A program made the translations under genes and the position numbers. From positions 6,859,001 to 6,923,000 of the forward strand of contig NZ_CP120737.1 of assembly GCF_029581195.1 (NCBI RefSeq): 64,000 nt of DNA, written 5' to 3'. Position 1 is the first letter of the stretch. Each line of letters starts with the position of its first letter. The notes beneath the pieces were generated by a model. It saw nothing but the letters and a program-made list of their open reading frames with translations, did no database searches and was not told the DNA's origin. Of the stretch, positions 36,010 through 44,625 are shown in pieces. Source of the DNA: Solwaraspora sp. WMMD791 (lineage in GTDB: Bacteria > Actinomycetota > Actinomycetes > Mycobacteriales > Micromonosporaceae).

Positions 36010-37188
36010 CTATGGCACCAGCCGCAGCACAGGCCGCTGCTCCTCCAGGTTCAGCAGGTCGCGGGTCCGCGACACCGACCAGCCCAGCTCGTGCGCGAGC
36101 GTGGGCAACGTCAGCCCGGTCTGCGCGGCGGCGAGCTCGAACGCTTGGCGCAACATGACCGGCTGCTCGCCGGGGTACCGGCTCACCGACTCGGTGACGA
36201 AGCCCGGCTGGCTGCGCAGCTGGGCGAGGTTGCGCCAGGCGCGGGCGGCCGCCTGATCCGACAGCAGCCCTACCTCCCTGCATCGGTAGAGCAGCGAATC
36301 GACGGACACGCCCCACACGCGTTGCAGGTCGGCAAGCCGGCGCAGGTCCACCCGGGCGGGCAGCTCGGGCATGACGCTGTCGCGCGGGGTTAGGAACTCC
36401 GCAGCGAACGCGTCCGCCTCGCGCTCGTGCTGCGTGTCGCCGGGTGCGGTGTCGCCGTGCAGGACCAGGTGCCCCAGCTCGTGCGCGGCAGTGAACCGGT
36501 ACCGGTACACGTCGTCGGTGCGGTTCGCGGTGAGCACCATGATCGGGCGCAGGTAGGAGATGGAGAACGCGTCCACCTCGCGGTCGGCGCGGTCGCCCGA
36601 CGGGGCATCGACCACGATGCCGTGCGTCTCCAGGTGCCGGACCAGGTGCGGGATCGGGCCGGTGCCCAGCCGCCAGTACGCACGCAGCGCACGAGCCGCC
36701 TCCACCGGGGAGCGGGGCAGGTCCACGCCTGAGTGCATCTCTCCGCCGGCGAAGCCCGGCAGGTCAACCGGAGGCAACTGGACCCGCTTCTCCAGGGCCA
36801 ACGTCAACTCCCACACCTGCTTGACGTGCGCGACCGCCTTGTCCCGCTGCCAGGCACGGGCCGAGCGCAGGCTGCGGAAGTGCGCGCCGGAGGCGTCCAG
36901 ACGGGCGTGCGGACGCCCGGACACGAAGAACGTGATCGGTACCCCCAGCGTGTCCGCCAGGAGCGGGATCAGCTCCGGCCGGGGCTTGGTCATCCCCGAC
37001 TCGTACTGCCCCACCGCAGCCGGGGTCACCCGGATGGCCTCGGCGATCTCCTTCTTCGTCTTGCCCGCCAAGTGCCGCGCCTGCGTCAGCCGCGCCGCAT
37101 CGAAAACCCGCGCTACCGCGCCCGGGGCCGGGTCGACGTCCGTTTTCCCGCTGGGAAGCAGGGAGAGCTGGTTACCGGTCCTTCTCAT
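36010..37188 (-). CDS. XRE helix-turn-helix fused to ImmA/IrrE metallopeptidase
   Basis: This 392-aa protein has an XRE-type helix-turn-helix (about 30-90, LTQARHLAGKTKKEIAEAIRVTPAAVGQYESG) and an M78/ImmA-IrrE domain with zinc motif HELGH (236-240) and LVLHGD behind it. A helical C-terminal region (about 290-392) follows, ending in a further helix-turn-helix-like stretch (LPTLAHELGWSVSRTRDLLNLEEQ). In ICEBs1 and phages, ImmA cleaves the ImmR repressor to switch on excision; here repressor-like and protease-like parts are one chain. ATG 37188 overlaps the upstream gene by 17 nt. It could regulate the element, or be half of a toxin-antitoxin or defence pair. Confidence 0.85.
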   Translation of the reverse strand: MRRTGNQLSLLPSGKTDVDPAPGAVARVFDAARLTQARHLAGKTKKEIAEAIRVTPAAVGQYESGMTKPRPELIPLLADTLGVPITFFVSGRPHARLDASGAHFRSLRSARAWQRDKAVAHVKQVWELTLALEKRVQLPPVDLPGFAGGEMHSGVDLPRSPVEAARALRAYWRLGTGPIPHLVRHLETHGIVVDAPSGDRADREVDAFSISYLRPIMVLTANRTDDVYRYRFTAAHELGHLVLHGDTAPGDTQHEREADAFAAEFLTPRDSVMPELPARVDLRRLADLQRVWGVSVDSLLYRCREVGLLSDQAAARAWRNLAQLRSQPGFVTESVSRYPGEQPVMLRQAFELAAAQTGLTLPTLAHELGWSVSRTRDLLNLEEQRPVLRLVP

Positions 37189-38026
37189 CGGCCTTCGGCG
37201 TCTCTGGCGCTCGCTCCGTGACAGGTGGGTACATCTCGCTGTTCTTCTGCTCGACCGGCGCGCGGGCCGACAGCGGCACCGAGGGCATGTCGCCATCATC
37301 GAACCGGGGGCCGGTGGCCGGTGCGCCGACGGGGCCGGTGAGGCGCGGGCCGGGAACCGGACCGAGCGGTCCCGTCGGGCCGTAGCCGCGACCCGCGGCG
37401 CCGCCTGCGTCCGTCGCGTTGAGCGGCAGCTGCTCGTAGTGTCCGGGCAGCCACCGCACGTACCCGCGGTCGCCCAGCTCACCCTCGCCCCACCAGGCGT
37501 TGAGGACACCGGCGCGGTCGTTGCTCGCGTAGGAGATGAGGACCAGCTTCGTGCCCTCGGGCACCCGGGTCAGGGCCAGTTGACGCTCCGACTGCTCAGA
37601 CTCGTCGCCGTCCTGGTCGAACAGGCTGGCCTGGGTCAGCTCGGGACCGAACCGCTCGAACAGCTCCGCGATCAACCCGCTGATCTTCCGATCGCTGACC
37701 CGGGCGCGCTGGATCGGCACGTTGTCGGCCTTCGCATACCGGAAAGGGTAGATCAAGTTGCCCTCCAGCAGGACCAGCTCGTGCGGCGAGCCCTTGGGCT
37801 TGACGACCTCGGCACCGTCCATCTGTTTCAACGCGTCCACGATGCACTCGTACCGGCGGGCGGCCTGCGTGACGCCGAAAGTGAACAGCAACCTGCTCTT
37901 GGAGACCTTCTGCGCGTCCTGAGCGTCCGCGAGCGCTGCGTGCAGGGCGTCCACCACAGCCGCGCGCACGTGCGCCGCCCGCTCACCGAATCGCTGACGA
38001 GCCCACGTGCTGACAGGCTGATCCAC
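37172..38026 (-). CDS. Unknown protein paired with the XRE-ImmA gene
   Basis: This 284-aa protein has no domain I recognise. Residues 1-210 look globular (helix-rich start, then LVLLEGNLIYPFRYAK, TKLVLISYASNDRAGVLNAWWGEGEL). Residues 215-284 are Pro/Gly-rich and likely disordered (GPTGPLGPVPGPRLTGPVG). The stop lies inside the start region of the XRE-ImmA gene, so the two are co-translated. The pairing suggests a toxin-antitoxin, defence or regulatory module in which this protein is effector or substrate. Confidence 0.7.
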   Translation of the reverse strand: MDQPVSTWARQRFGERAAHVRAAVVDALHAALADAQDAQKVSKSRLLFTFGVTQAARRYECIVDALKQMDGAEVVKPKGSPHELVLLEGNLIYPFRYAKADNVPIQRARVSDRKISGLIAELFERFGPELTQASLFDQDGDESEQSERQLALTRVPEGTKLVLISYASNDRAGVLNAWWGEGELGDRGYVRWLPGHYEQLPLNATDAGGAAGRGYGPTGPLGPVPGPRLTGPVGAPATGPRFDDGDMPSVPLSARAPVEQKNSEMYPPVTERAPETPKADEKDR

Positions 38027-38325
38027 CGCGCACTCCTTCGTGCCGCTTGACCGACGGGCACTACGTTAGCACCAGCACTTTAGTTGATCTTCATTATTGT
38101 TCTCTGGGTAGATCCCGGGCGTGTCGCGGTCAGCAGATCGGCCGTTGGTCTATCGCGGGTGAGGGCCGGACCACAGCCCGTTCTCGACCGTCTCGTCGGC
38201 CCGGTCGGCACAGAGCCGGGGCGCACCCTGGTCCTGGCTGGGCCCGGCCTTCCGGATGCCGCTGGCGACTTCGCCCTCATCCCGGAACATCCGCAAACCG
38301 GCGAACCGTGGCCGGTAGCTCCACC

Positions 38326-38574
38326 GTGAAGCCTGTTCCGCTGGCCTGGGACGCCTGGCGGCACATCGCCTTCCACCGACCCCCGAAACCGGTCGGGCGA
38401 TCGGTCCCGATCCCGCCGGAGGCGCTGCCGGCACTGTTTCCGGGTCACCGGTTCGAGCCGGACGGACAAATCTTCCTCCGCGTCCTGGCCAGGCTCCCCG
38501 ACTTCAGGCGGCCCCGACTGCGTGCCATCTGCGACCGAGGCCGCCCCTACAGCTACTCCTTCTACGCCTGCTGA
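38326..38574 (+). CDS. Small hypothetical protein
   Basis: An 82-aa open frame from GTG 38326 with coding-like codon use ends SYSFYAC. It is the only plus-strand candidate in the 38027-38737 gap and has no clear ribosome site; the open frame continues upstream, so the start is uncertain. It has no recognisable domain. The rest of the gap (38027-38325, 38575-38737) holds nothing I can identify beyond promoter sequence for the flanking minus-strand genes. Confidence 0.4.
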   Translation: MKPVPLAWDAWRHIAFHRPPKPVGRSVPIPPEALPALFPGHRFEPDGQIFLRVLARLPDFRRPRLRAICDRGRPYSYSFYAC

Positions 38575-38737
38575 GCGCCTGATTCGCATCGTTGCCGCAC
38601 CCCACGCTCCGCCGGATGGACTCTCATCGGCGTGATTGGACGACACGCGCCACCTGTACGCCGACACGCTCTGTGGCCCCTGTTCGAGCGCCACCCATGC
38701 TCTGCGGCAAACGAGTGCGCCGATGAGGGGGCCGAGA

Positions 38738-39634
38738 TCAGCCTGTCGAAGTGCGAGGCTTCGGGGTAACGGCCGTTACGACACCCGACATCGGTGTCCC
38801 GACCCGCATGGTCATAACGCGCCTGCCGATCTCACCAGGCGTGGCCGCCTGGTCCTCGCTGACCGGCGACCAGGAAACAAACAGTCGCCCGGCGAGCAGC
38901 ACACCCTCCAGCGGGCCTTCCGGCCCGTGCACGACGGCGGTGACGACCGGGGCCGAGGTCAACGGCTCCGGTCCGAATCCGCGCAGGACGTGGAGGCGCC
39001 GGGCGATCTCGCTCGGCGTTACGTCGGCCCGGCTGGGCGCGTCACGGGCTGCCAGCAGGTCGGCGCGCACCTGGTCAGCCCGCGGGCCTTGGATGACATC
39101 GAACTTGATGCAGAGGGCGAGGTAGACGCACTTGAGCAGGGCAATTGACCACCGCTTGTGCTCCGGAACGTCGTACTGCATTTCGACGTCACCAGCGGCC
39201 AGGATCTCGGCGTAGATCTCGTCCGACTTGCCAGCTGGCAGGAGCACAAACTCGTCGTTGTCGGTCCGGCGCACCAGCAGCCGGCCGGTCTTACGCTTAC
39301 CGCGTACGGTCTCCGAGGCGAACCACGTCGTCACCGCGCCCTCGTACCAGTCGAGCAGGTCCACCTCGACCTTGCTGCCGAAGTTGTTGTTGCACCGCTT
39401 GCACGTCCAGGTCATCACCTTGCCCCCGATACTGCCGGGCGGCACGTGCTCGGCTTCCGTCGCTGCCGGGTCACCGCAGATCGGGCATGCGTCGAAGCGC
39501 CGCGGTTGCAGCACCTCGACCAGCTCCAACTTCCCGCGTTCGGCCGGACCGGGCGTCTCGTTCGTCGCGTCCAGGCCTCGGCTGTCGGACAGCCGGATGG
39601 AGATCGAGTCGGGTGCGGGTTTATGCTTCGCCAT
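38738..39634 (-). CDS. HNH-type nuclease domain protein
   Basis: This 298-aa protein has a treble-clef HNH-like core at about 48-95: CPICGDPAATEAEHVPPG, then TWTCKRCNNNFGSKVEVDL. The two Cys pairs would hold zinc, and the His of EHVPP plus the Asn of CNN fit an HNH active site. The C-terminal 200 residues are not recognised. A second protein with the same CxxC-EHVPP-CxxCNN plan is encoded at 62173. Role could be defence, inter-element competition or ICE processing; there is no direct evidence for any. Confidence 0.75.
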   Translation of the reverse strand: MAKHKPAPDSISIRLSDSRGLDATNETPGPAERGKLELVEVLQPRRFDACPICGDPAATEAEHVPPGSIGGKVMTWTCKRCNNNFGSKVEVDLLDWYEGAVTTWFASETVRGKRKTGRLLVRRTDNDEFVLLPAGKSDEIYAEILAAGDVEMQYDVPEHKRWSIALLKCVYLALCIKFDVIQGPRADQVRADLLAARDAPSRADVTPSEIARRLHVLRGFGPEPLTSAPVVTAVVHGPEGPLEGVLLAGRLFVSWSPVSEDQAATPGEIGRRVMTMRVGTPMSGVVTAVTPKPRTSTG

Positions 39635-39728
39635 CCAACGAGGCTATCGGCTCGTGTGTCAACGCTTTTCGCTACGCGCGCTGGCGGGATGACCGATGCG
39701 CTGCACCCTGGCGAGCCGGCCGAGCGTC

Positions 39729-40607
39729 CTAGACGAATGCGCTGGAGAAGTGCTCGCGTAGCTCGCCTTCCAGCGCGGCGACGGCACCCGACGCGAGGCC
39801 GTGGTAGCTCGTGATGGTGTTGAGCGAAAGCCAAAACGGCACCAGGAGCACGAAGGCGAGCCGGCCGATCTCGTCGGCGCTGACCGATCGGATGGTTTGG
39901 CCCTCGGCACCAACGCCTAAGCCGGGCGTGGCGATGAGCCCTTGAGGGTGTGCGCGGACCGAGAGGTGTTTGTAGAGCCATCGCCCGTCAACGGAGGCGC
40001 CGGACCGTTCGAGCCACCGGCCGGCGACTTCCGTCCAGCTCTCGTACCGCACGCCCTCGACGCTCCAACTGCCGGCCTCGGCCAAGTCGACGTCATCGAA
40101 CAGCCCTTGTACGGACCTCTTCAGCACCCGCCATGACGCCTTCAGCGATGCGATGTCGCCGGCCGCCGCAACCTGGTCCGGTCGGTATCGTGCCGCGTCT
40201 TTGAGGTGGTGCAAGCTGGTGAGTTCCATCAATCGCCCGCGGGCGCATCGCTGCCGCAACGGGACTTCGGGCTCAAGGAGCCAGAACGCCCGCATGCCGA
40301 ACTCGAACGCCGAGCGGGCGAGGCTGTAGATCGACTCGAAGATCTCGCCGGCCTCCATGAGGATCCCGACCGAGACGCAGAGGTCCGCCTGCTGGCGAAC
40401 GAGGGTGACCGCCATCGTCCGCGTCTGCGGCGCCAGCCACTCGGGCCACGGTCCGTTCGGTCCGGTCTCCGCCGTGCCGAAGTGAGCGTGAGCTTGCGAG
40501 CCAGGCCTCACGTCAGCCAGGCCCTCGTCCCACGCTGCCAGGTAGACGTCACGGCACGTACGCAACAAGCGGGCGGGGGCCGCTACGCGCTCAGGAACCG
40601 TAGTCAT
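39729..40607 (-). CDS. Helical protein of unknown function
   Basis: This 292-aa protein starts at ATG 40607; a longer open frame to 40826 lies in noncoding-looking DNA. It is mostly alpha-helical, with a conserved-looking FESIYSLARSAFEFGMRAFWLLEPEV helix pair, a W-rich middle (LFDDVDLAEAGSWSVEGV) and a hydrophobic helix near the end (IGRLAFVLLVPFWLSLNTITSYHG). This pattern resembles phage- and defence-island helical proteins of unknown role. Some codon use is less GC-biased than its neighbours. Confidence 0.6.
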   Translation of the reverse strand: MTTVPERVAAPARLLRTCRDVYLAAWDEGLADVRPGSQAHAHFGTAETGPNGPWPEWLAPQTRTMAVTLVRQQADLCVSVGILMEAGEIFESIYSLARSAFEFGMRAFWLLEPEVPLRQRCARGRLMELTSLHHLKDAARYRPDQVAAAGDIASLKASWRVLKRSVQGLFDDVDLAEAGSWSVEGVRYESWTEVAGRWLERSGASVDGRWLYKHLSVRAHPQGLIATPGLGVGAEGQTIRSVSADEIGRLAFVLLVPFWLSLNTITSYHGLASGAVAALEGELREHFSSAFV

Positions 40608-41083
40608 GGACGTGCAGGGTACGGCGGCCTCGGCGCTCCTCCAACCCGATTTAGCTGAGGTGCCCGACGCGTTGTATCTGCAACCGACCGCCACCCGTGA
40701 CAGCACGAAAAGTGACGATCCCGCGCACGGCGACGCAGCATCAACGCGGCAGACCAGTGCCCCGTTACGACCTTCGTGAGTTTGAACTCGGTAGCGGTTG
40801 CCGCTGCAGTCGGATAGTCTGCCCAATCTGGGAGGTAAGAACGAACCCGCGGAGGCGGTTCATGACATTGACCCGTAGGGGGTATAGGAGTTTTGCTGCC
40901 CATAGTCTCGCAATCAGGAACTCATTCATCCTGGTGCTCGACTAAGCGTAGCGGTGACCTCCGCTCGCCGAACATTATCGGCAGCATCTGAAACCATGGA
41001 CCGACAGGAACACTAGCCGGACTCAATCGACCTGAAGGTGGACGGGCTATCCGCGTGAAATGGTTCCGAATTTAGGAGTCTCG
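40608..41083. other. Lower-GC noncoding spacer
   Basis: 476 bp between two divergent accessory genes. GC content is visibly lower than in the flanks. Short open frames on both strands are present but none has a ribosome site or a protein-like composition. It probably contains both divergent promoters. Confidence 0.5.
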
Positions 41084-42253
41084 ATGACTGAATTGCCCCA
41101 CGATCAGGGGACAACCTTTCCGCTCCATGTCCCGATCCGCCCTGGGCGAGGAATCGACATGAATGAGCTTCGCGGCTGGGCGGCGCGAAAGCTGATGCAC
41201 GAGGACGGGAAATGGGTAGCTGACCTCGCCCGTTCGACAGCCTTAGATAACCTCGTCGCGGCCTACGTGGGCTTGTTCTTAAGCCATCACTTCGTTCGCA
41301 TCGCACACGAGGGTGCGACGGCGATCCGCTCCACCTCCAGCTATGTGGGTATCCCGGAGTTCGCTACCCAACTGTCTAATCAATACACAGCGATCACCGC
41401 CCGCAGCCGGCATACGACTAAGATCCTGGACGACACCAAGAAAACTATGCCCGATGTGCTGGCGGAGTTCCGCGAGGAACTGGTCATGCATCGAAACGCC
41501 TTCACCGGTAAGGCCAAGTGGTGGGCCCGCTGGGCAGAGTCGGACCTGGGCCTGTACTTCCTTGGCGACTCGCTCATAGGCGCTACAGTGCCAGCCTCGT
41601 ATCGGCTGGGGATAAATCCATGCGACCAGGCTGTCGGCAAGACCGGCCAGGCACTAGCTGAGGTCTCAAGGGAATGGGGCGGCGCAGTCGCCGCGATGTG
41701 CGGTGCCACATTCATTAATGACGGGCCCGAGGCCACCATCGACTTCTCAAGTCTGACGATCCGGACACGCGATTGCCTCGCGGATCAGTACCTTGCCGGC
41801 CGATTCGAGACCCTTTTTTCGCTGGAGTTGAAACTGCTGTTGCTTCTGATTGAAGGCGATCTCAATACATCCAGACTTGTTCTGCCACTTACTGCCCACA
41901 GGCACCAGGGAGCAGTGTTTCGAGCGCAGACGATAACCGCGTACCATTGTCTGACGGCACTTCGCCGGATCGCTGGCTTGTATCCAGACTTAGTGTCACC
42001 AGCTATCACTCAGCTACGGACAATACTCGATACCGATTCAGCCAAACGAGTCACTTCGGCCGCAGGCCTGAGGATCCGAAACCGATGCGTTCACTATGAA
42101 ATGAACGATCCAAGGTTTCAGCCGAACTTGACGATGCCAATGTGTGGCCTAGTTGAGGCTCTGCTCCCGGGACATACCTTTGCATCATTCGCGTCGGATG
42201 TAAGTGAGGTAACGGCGGTGGTCGCAAAGTTCTTAGCGAGGTGGCATCCGTAG
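41084..42253 (+). CDS. Lower-GC helical protein with HEPN-like R-x4-H motif
   Basis: This 389-aa protein begins at ATG 41084 behind AGGAG (ATG 41060 is upstream without one). It is alpha-helical throughout. Codon use is clearly less GC-biased than elsewhere, suggesting recent transfer. Near the C-terminus IRNRCVHYEMNDP contains R332-x4-H337, the spacing and setting (end of a helix, followed by acidic residues) of HEPN RNase motifs. This is only suggestive; no other HEPN support is visible. The genes on either side are unrelated. Confidence 0.6.
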   Translation: MTELPHDQGTTFPLHVPIRPGRGIDMNELRGWAARKLMHEDGKWVADLARSTALDNLVAAYVGLFLSHHFVRIAHEGATAIRSTSSYVGIPEFATQLSNQYTAITARSRHTTKILDDTKKTMPDVLAEFREELVMHRNAFTGKAKWWARWAESDLGLYFLGDSLIGATVPASYRLGINPCDQAVGKTGQALAEVSREWGGAVAAMCGATFINDGPEATIDFSSLTIRTRDCLADQYLAGRFETLFSLELKLLLLLIEGDLNTSRLVLPLTAHRHQGAVFRAQTITAYHCLTALRRIAGLYPDLVSPAITQLRTILDTDSAKRVTSAAGLRIRNRCVHYEMNDPRFQPNLTMPMCGLVEALLPGHTFASFASDVSEVTAVVAKFLARWHP

Positions 42254-42641
42254 CAGAGGGCGTGGGGGTTCCAACTTTCCTGAACGCCCCGGCGATTACC
42301 GGCGCGCGCGTTTCGGCAGTAAGATATGCAGCTTATGTATATCGCAATCCAACTGCAATAGCTGCCGCCGCTATCGCCGTTACCGGCGAATGGGGAAGGG
42401 AATGCACGCTCATCGACAGATCCGGACCCGCTGCCGGGTTGGCCGACATGACTGACTGTAGTTGCTCTTTGCGGAGCAATCTCGGCCGTGAGCCACAGCC
42501 GCACTTGCAGATGTCGATAGCTGCCGGGTGCTCGGTGGCATACCCGGCTCTGCACTCGAAGCCGTACGCCGACAGGGGGCATTGATGTGCTCCGCTTGTG
42601 CCACCCGGTCGGGCAGGTGACCGCAACGGTGCCGCGACCGG
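42254..42641. other. Noncoding region before the heptamer array
   Basis: I see no gene here. Lower-GC stretches near 42310-42370 grade into GC-rich DNA. Short antisense open frames are present but lack ribosome sites and protein-like composition. Confidence 0.45.
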
Positions 42642-42958
42642 TTGAACAAGATCGCTGGCCGGATTGAACAAGATCCTTGTCTGCTTGAACATGACCGGGC
42701 TCACCGCCTCGGCTTGAACACGATCAGTTCGGGCCGAGTTCGGGGCCTCGCCTGGTCCTCCAGCTACATCCGTATAGGTGGATCTGTTGCGGCGTGTTCA
42801 AGTCGGCTGCCTCGAAGCGGCGACGGCCGGCGTGGAGGGCGTTGAACAGCCCGACCACGGGTTGAACATCCTCAGCCGGGTGTCGGTCGGCTGCCGCCAG
42901 GCGCATCGAGGAGGGCTGGCGGTGTTCAGGTTGAACACGTGTCGAGACCGCTTGAACA
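42642..42958. repeat. Array of nine TTGAACA heptamers (iteron-like)
   Basis: TTGAACA occurs on the plus strand at 42642, 42664, 42685, 42714, 42842, 42862, 42931 and 42952, and once inverted at 42795. A partial TGTTCA is at 42923. The first two copies share TTGAACAAGATC. Spacings of 20-30 bp within groups suggest a protein-binding array such as a replication origin or a multi-operator control region. Confidence 0.7.
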
Positions 42959-43064
42959 AAGTCACCAGTGTCCATGATCTGTGCAAAGTCCCTGGTGGCG
43001 TGGTGGCACAGCGCCGACCGGTACTCCCGCCGGACGGCCACGGTCATCACGAGGGAGCACCACC

Positions 43065-43892
43065 ATGGACCTTCGTACCCCTGTCCCTGTCACCGCGCCG
43101 GCAGTTTCCTGGCGCGGCGAGACGTTGCTCAACGACATCGAGTGCCGGTTCCGGCTGATGGGGCAGGGACCGAGCCCGTTGTCCGTAGACGGTGGCAGCC
43201 TCGGCCTGGGTCTGCCCCGCCGGGCCATCGCGCTGCCCGAGTTGTCGGCGATCCTGATGCACCCGTCCTGTAGTTACGTCGCCCGGGACGCGGTGTGGCG
43301 TCTGCTGGTGCAGCGTGCCCGCACGGGAGATTCGGCGTGGCGTGCCAGTGCGGTCGGTGTCGCGTTGCCGGGCCTGCGGTTCAAGGCGTACCTGCTGGCC
43401 AAGCTGTTCACCGGTGACGTGCAGGCCGCCATCGTGGAGCACTTTCTCCGCGCTCTCGGCACGGTCGACGTGGCGCGGCCGGGCGTGGTCGGGAACCTGC
43501 TGTCCGCCGCGTTTTCGAAGGCCCGCGCCGAGCTGCGCGACCTGGAGCCCGCCTCGGCCGGGGTGCCGAACCACGCCCCGGGGACAGTGTCGCCGCCGGC
43601 CCCGTACGGGCACCCGGACCTCGTCCTGGCCCGCGCGGTCACCGCCGGGGTCATCACCGTGCAGGAGGCGGAACTGATCGGCGTGACCTATCTGGAGGAG
43701 GTCAGTCTCACCGCGTACGCCGAGCGGACCGGCCAGCCGCGTTGGAACCTCTACAAGCGGCGTACGGCCGCCGTCGCCCGGCTGAGGGCCGCGATCGAGT
43801 CCGGCGCGCTGTCGGACCCGTACGCCGATGCGGTCAACGAGGCCACCTCGACGGTGGCCCTCGACGCCCCGACCGCCCGCAAGCGTCCGTGA
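43065..43892 (+). CDS. HTH protein with sigma-region-4-like C-terminus
   Basis: This 275-aa protein begins at ATG 43065 behind GAGGGAG. The N-terminal 190 residues are unrecognised. The C-terminal part (AELIGVTYLEEVSLTAYAERTG, then NLYKRRTAAVARLRAAI) resembles sigma-70 region 4 or a related helix-turn-helix. It lies directly after the TTGAACA array and just before the shared 36-bp element that precedes the conjugation operon, so a regulatory or replication-control role is plausible. Confidence 0.6.
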   Translation: MDLRTPVPVTAPAVSWRGETLLNDIECRFRLMGQGPSPLSVDGGSLGLGLPRRAIALPELSAILMHPSCSYVARDAVWRLLVQRARTGDSAWRASAVGVALPGLRFKAYLLAKLFTGDVQAAIVEHFLRALGTVDVARPGVVGNLLSAAFSKARAELRDLEPASAGVPNHAPGTVSPPAPYGHPDLVLARAVTAGVITVQEAELIGVTYLEEVSLTAYAERTGQPRWNLYKRRTAAVARLRAAIESGALSDPYADAVNEATSTVALDAPTARKRP

Positions 43893-43914
43893 ACAGACAG
43901 CCTGAGCTGCGGCT

Positions 43915-43950
43915 TTCCAATCCATGGCCCGGATTTGTAATCCCCTAGTG
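43915..43950 (+). promoter_or_regulatory. Shared 36-bp element upstream of the conjugation operon
   Basis: TTCCAATCC, five bases, then the 22-bp block ending CCCCTAGTG, 33 of 36 bases identical to the element at 35639-35674. It lies 229 bp before the pilin start. Both copies point toward their operon, which fits a common promoter/operator. Confidence 0.75.
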
Positions 43951-44178
43951 CGGGACTCTTCCGCGCAGGTGACCTTGTTCCGACCGGACCGCTGACGGCG
44001 CTGACACCCGTACGGTCCCCGCCCACCCGCCGCTTCTGGTGAGGAGGACGGCCGCGCCGGTCGACATCACAGGTCACCTATGGGCGCACCGCCCGGTCCC
44101 GCCTTCGCCAACGCCTATTCGCGCACCCATGCCCCACTGCGGGCTGCTGAGGCGTGCGCACCGGAGGTGCCCCATCCC

Positions 44179-44625
44179 ATGAATCCCAACCTCTCTGTGC
44201 GTCTCGGGGCGGCGGTTCGCCGCCGCCCCGGGATCGCCGGGTGGGGACGGCAGTTCGTCCGCCGTGCCCACCGAGACCTGTCTCGTACGGCCTGCGCCTG
44301 GCTGAGGCTGCTCGGTGTCGCCGCGGTGACGGTTGCCTTCGTCGCCGTCCCTGCAGCGGCGTACGGGGCCGAGTCTGCCTCGGTGGTGCTGGCCGCCGAG
44401 TCGATCCAGCAGGTCGCCAACAACATCCGCACCTGGCTAGTCGGCATCCTCGTCGCCGTCGCCACGCTGTTCCTGACCGTCGGCGGCCTGCGGTACCTGG
44501 CCGCCAACGGTGACCCCGGCGAGGTGGAGAAGGCCAAGCTCGCGCTGCGGTCCGCCGCGATCGGTTACGCCCTTGCGCTGCTCGCGCCGCTGTTCGTGAC
44601 CATCGTCGGCGCGTGGGTGGCCTGA
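44179..44625 (+). CDS. VirB2/TrbC-like pilin subunit
   Basis: This 148-aa protein begins at ATG 44179 behind GGAGGTG; the longer frame from 44080 lacks a ribosome site. It has a basic N-terminus, a signal-like hydrophobic stretch (LLGVAAVTVAFVAVPAAAYGAE), and two membrane helices (WLVGILVAVATLFLTVGGLRYL and YALALLAPLFVTIVGAWV). This two-helix layout behind a cleavable leader is that of TrbC/VirB2-type pilins. It is the first gene of the conjugation operon. Confidence 0.75.
   Translation: MNPNLSVRLGAAVRRRPGIAGWGRQFVRRAHRDLSRTACAWLRLLGVAAVTVAFVAVPAAAYGAESASVVLAAESIQQVANNIRTWLVGILVAVATLFLTVGGLRYLAANGDPGEVEKAKLALRSAAIGYALALLAPLFVTIVGAWVA

Noticed and set aside
42724-43050. Open frame of 108 codons on the minus strand through the heptamer array
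   Set aside because: It has no ribosome site or recognisable protein features, and the repeated heptamers account for its pattern.
35639-43950. Inverted copies of the 36-bp element as ends of an invertible segment or transposon
   Set aside because: No recombinase dedicated to such ends lies inside, and the segment contains genes of several unrelated units. The placement in front of two operons is better explained by shared regulation, though inversion is not excluded.
44080-44178. Extended N-terminus of the pilin gene from ATG 44080
   Set aside because: GGAGGTG precedes ATG 44179 at a usable distance, and the extension lacks a hydrophobic or conserved character.
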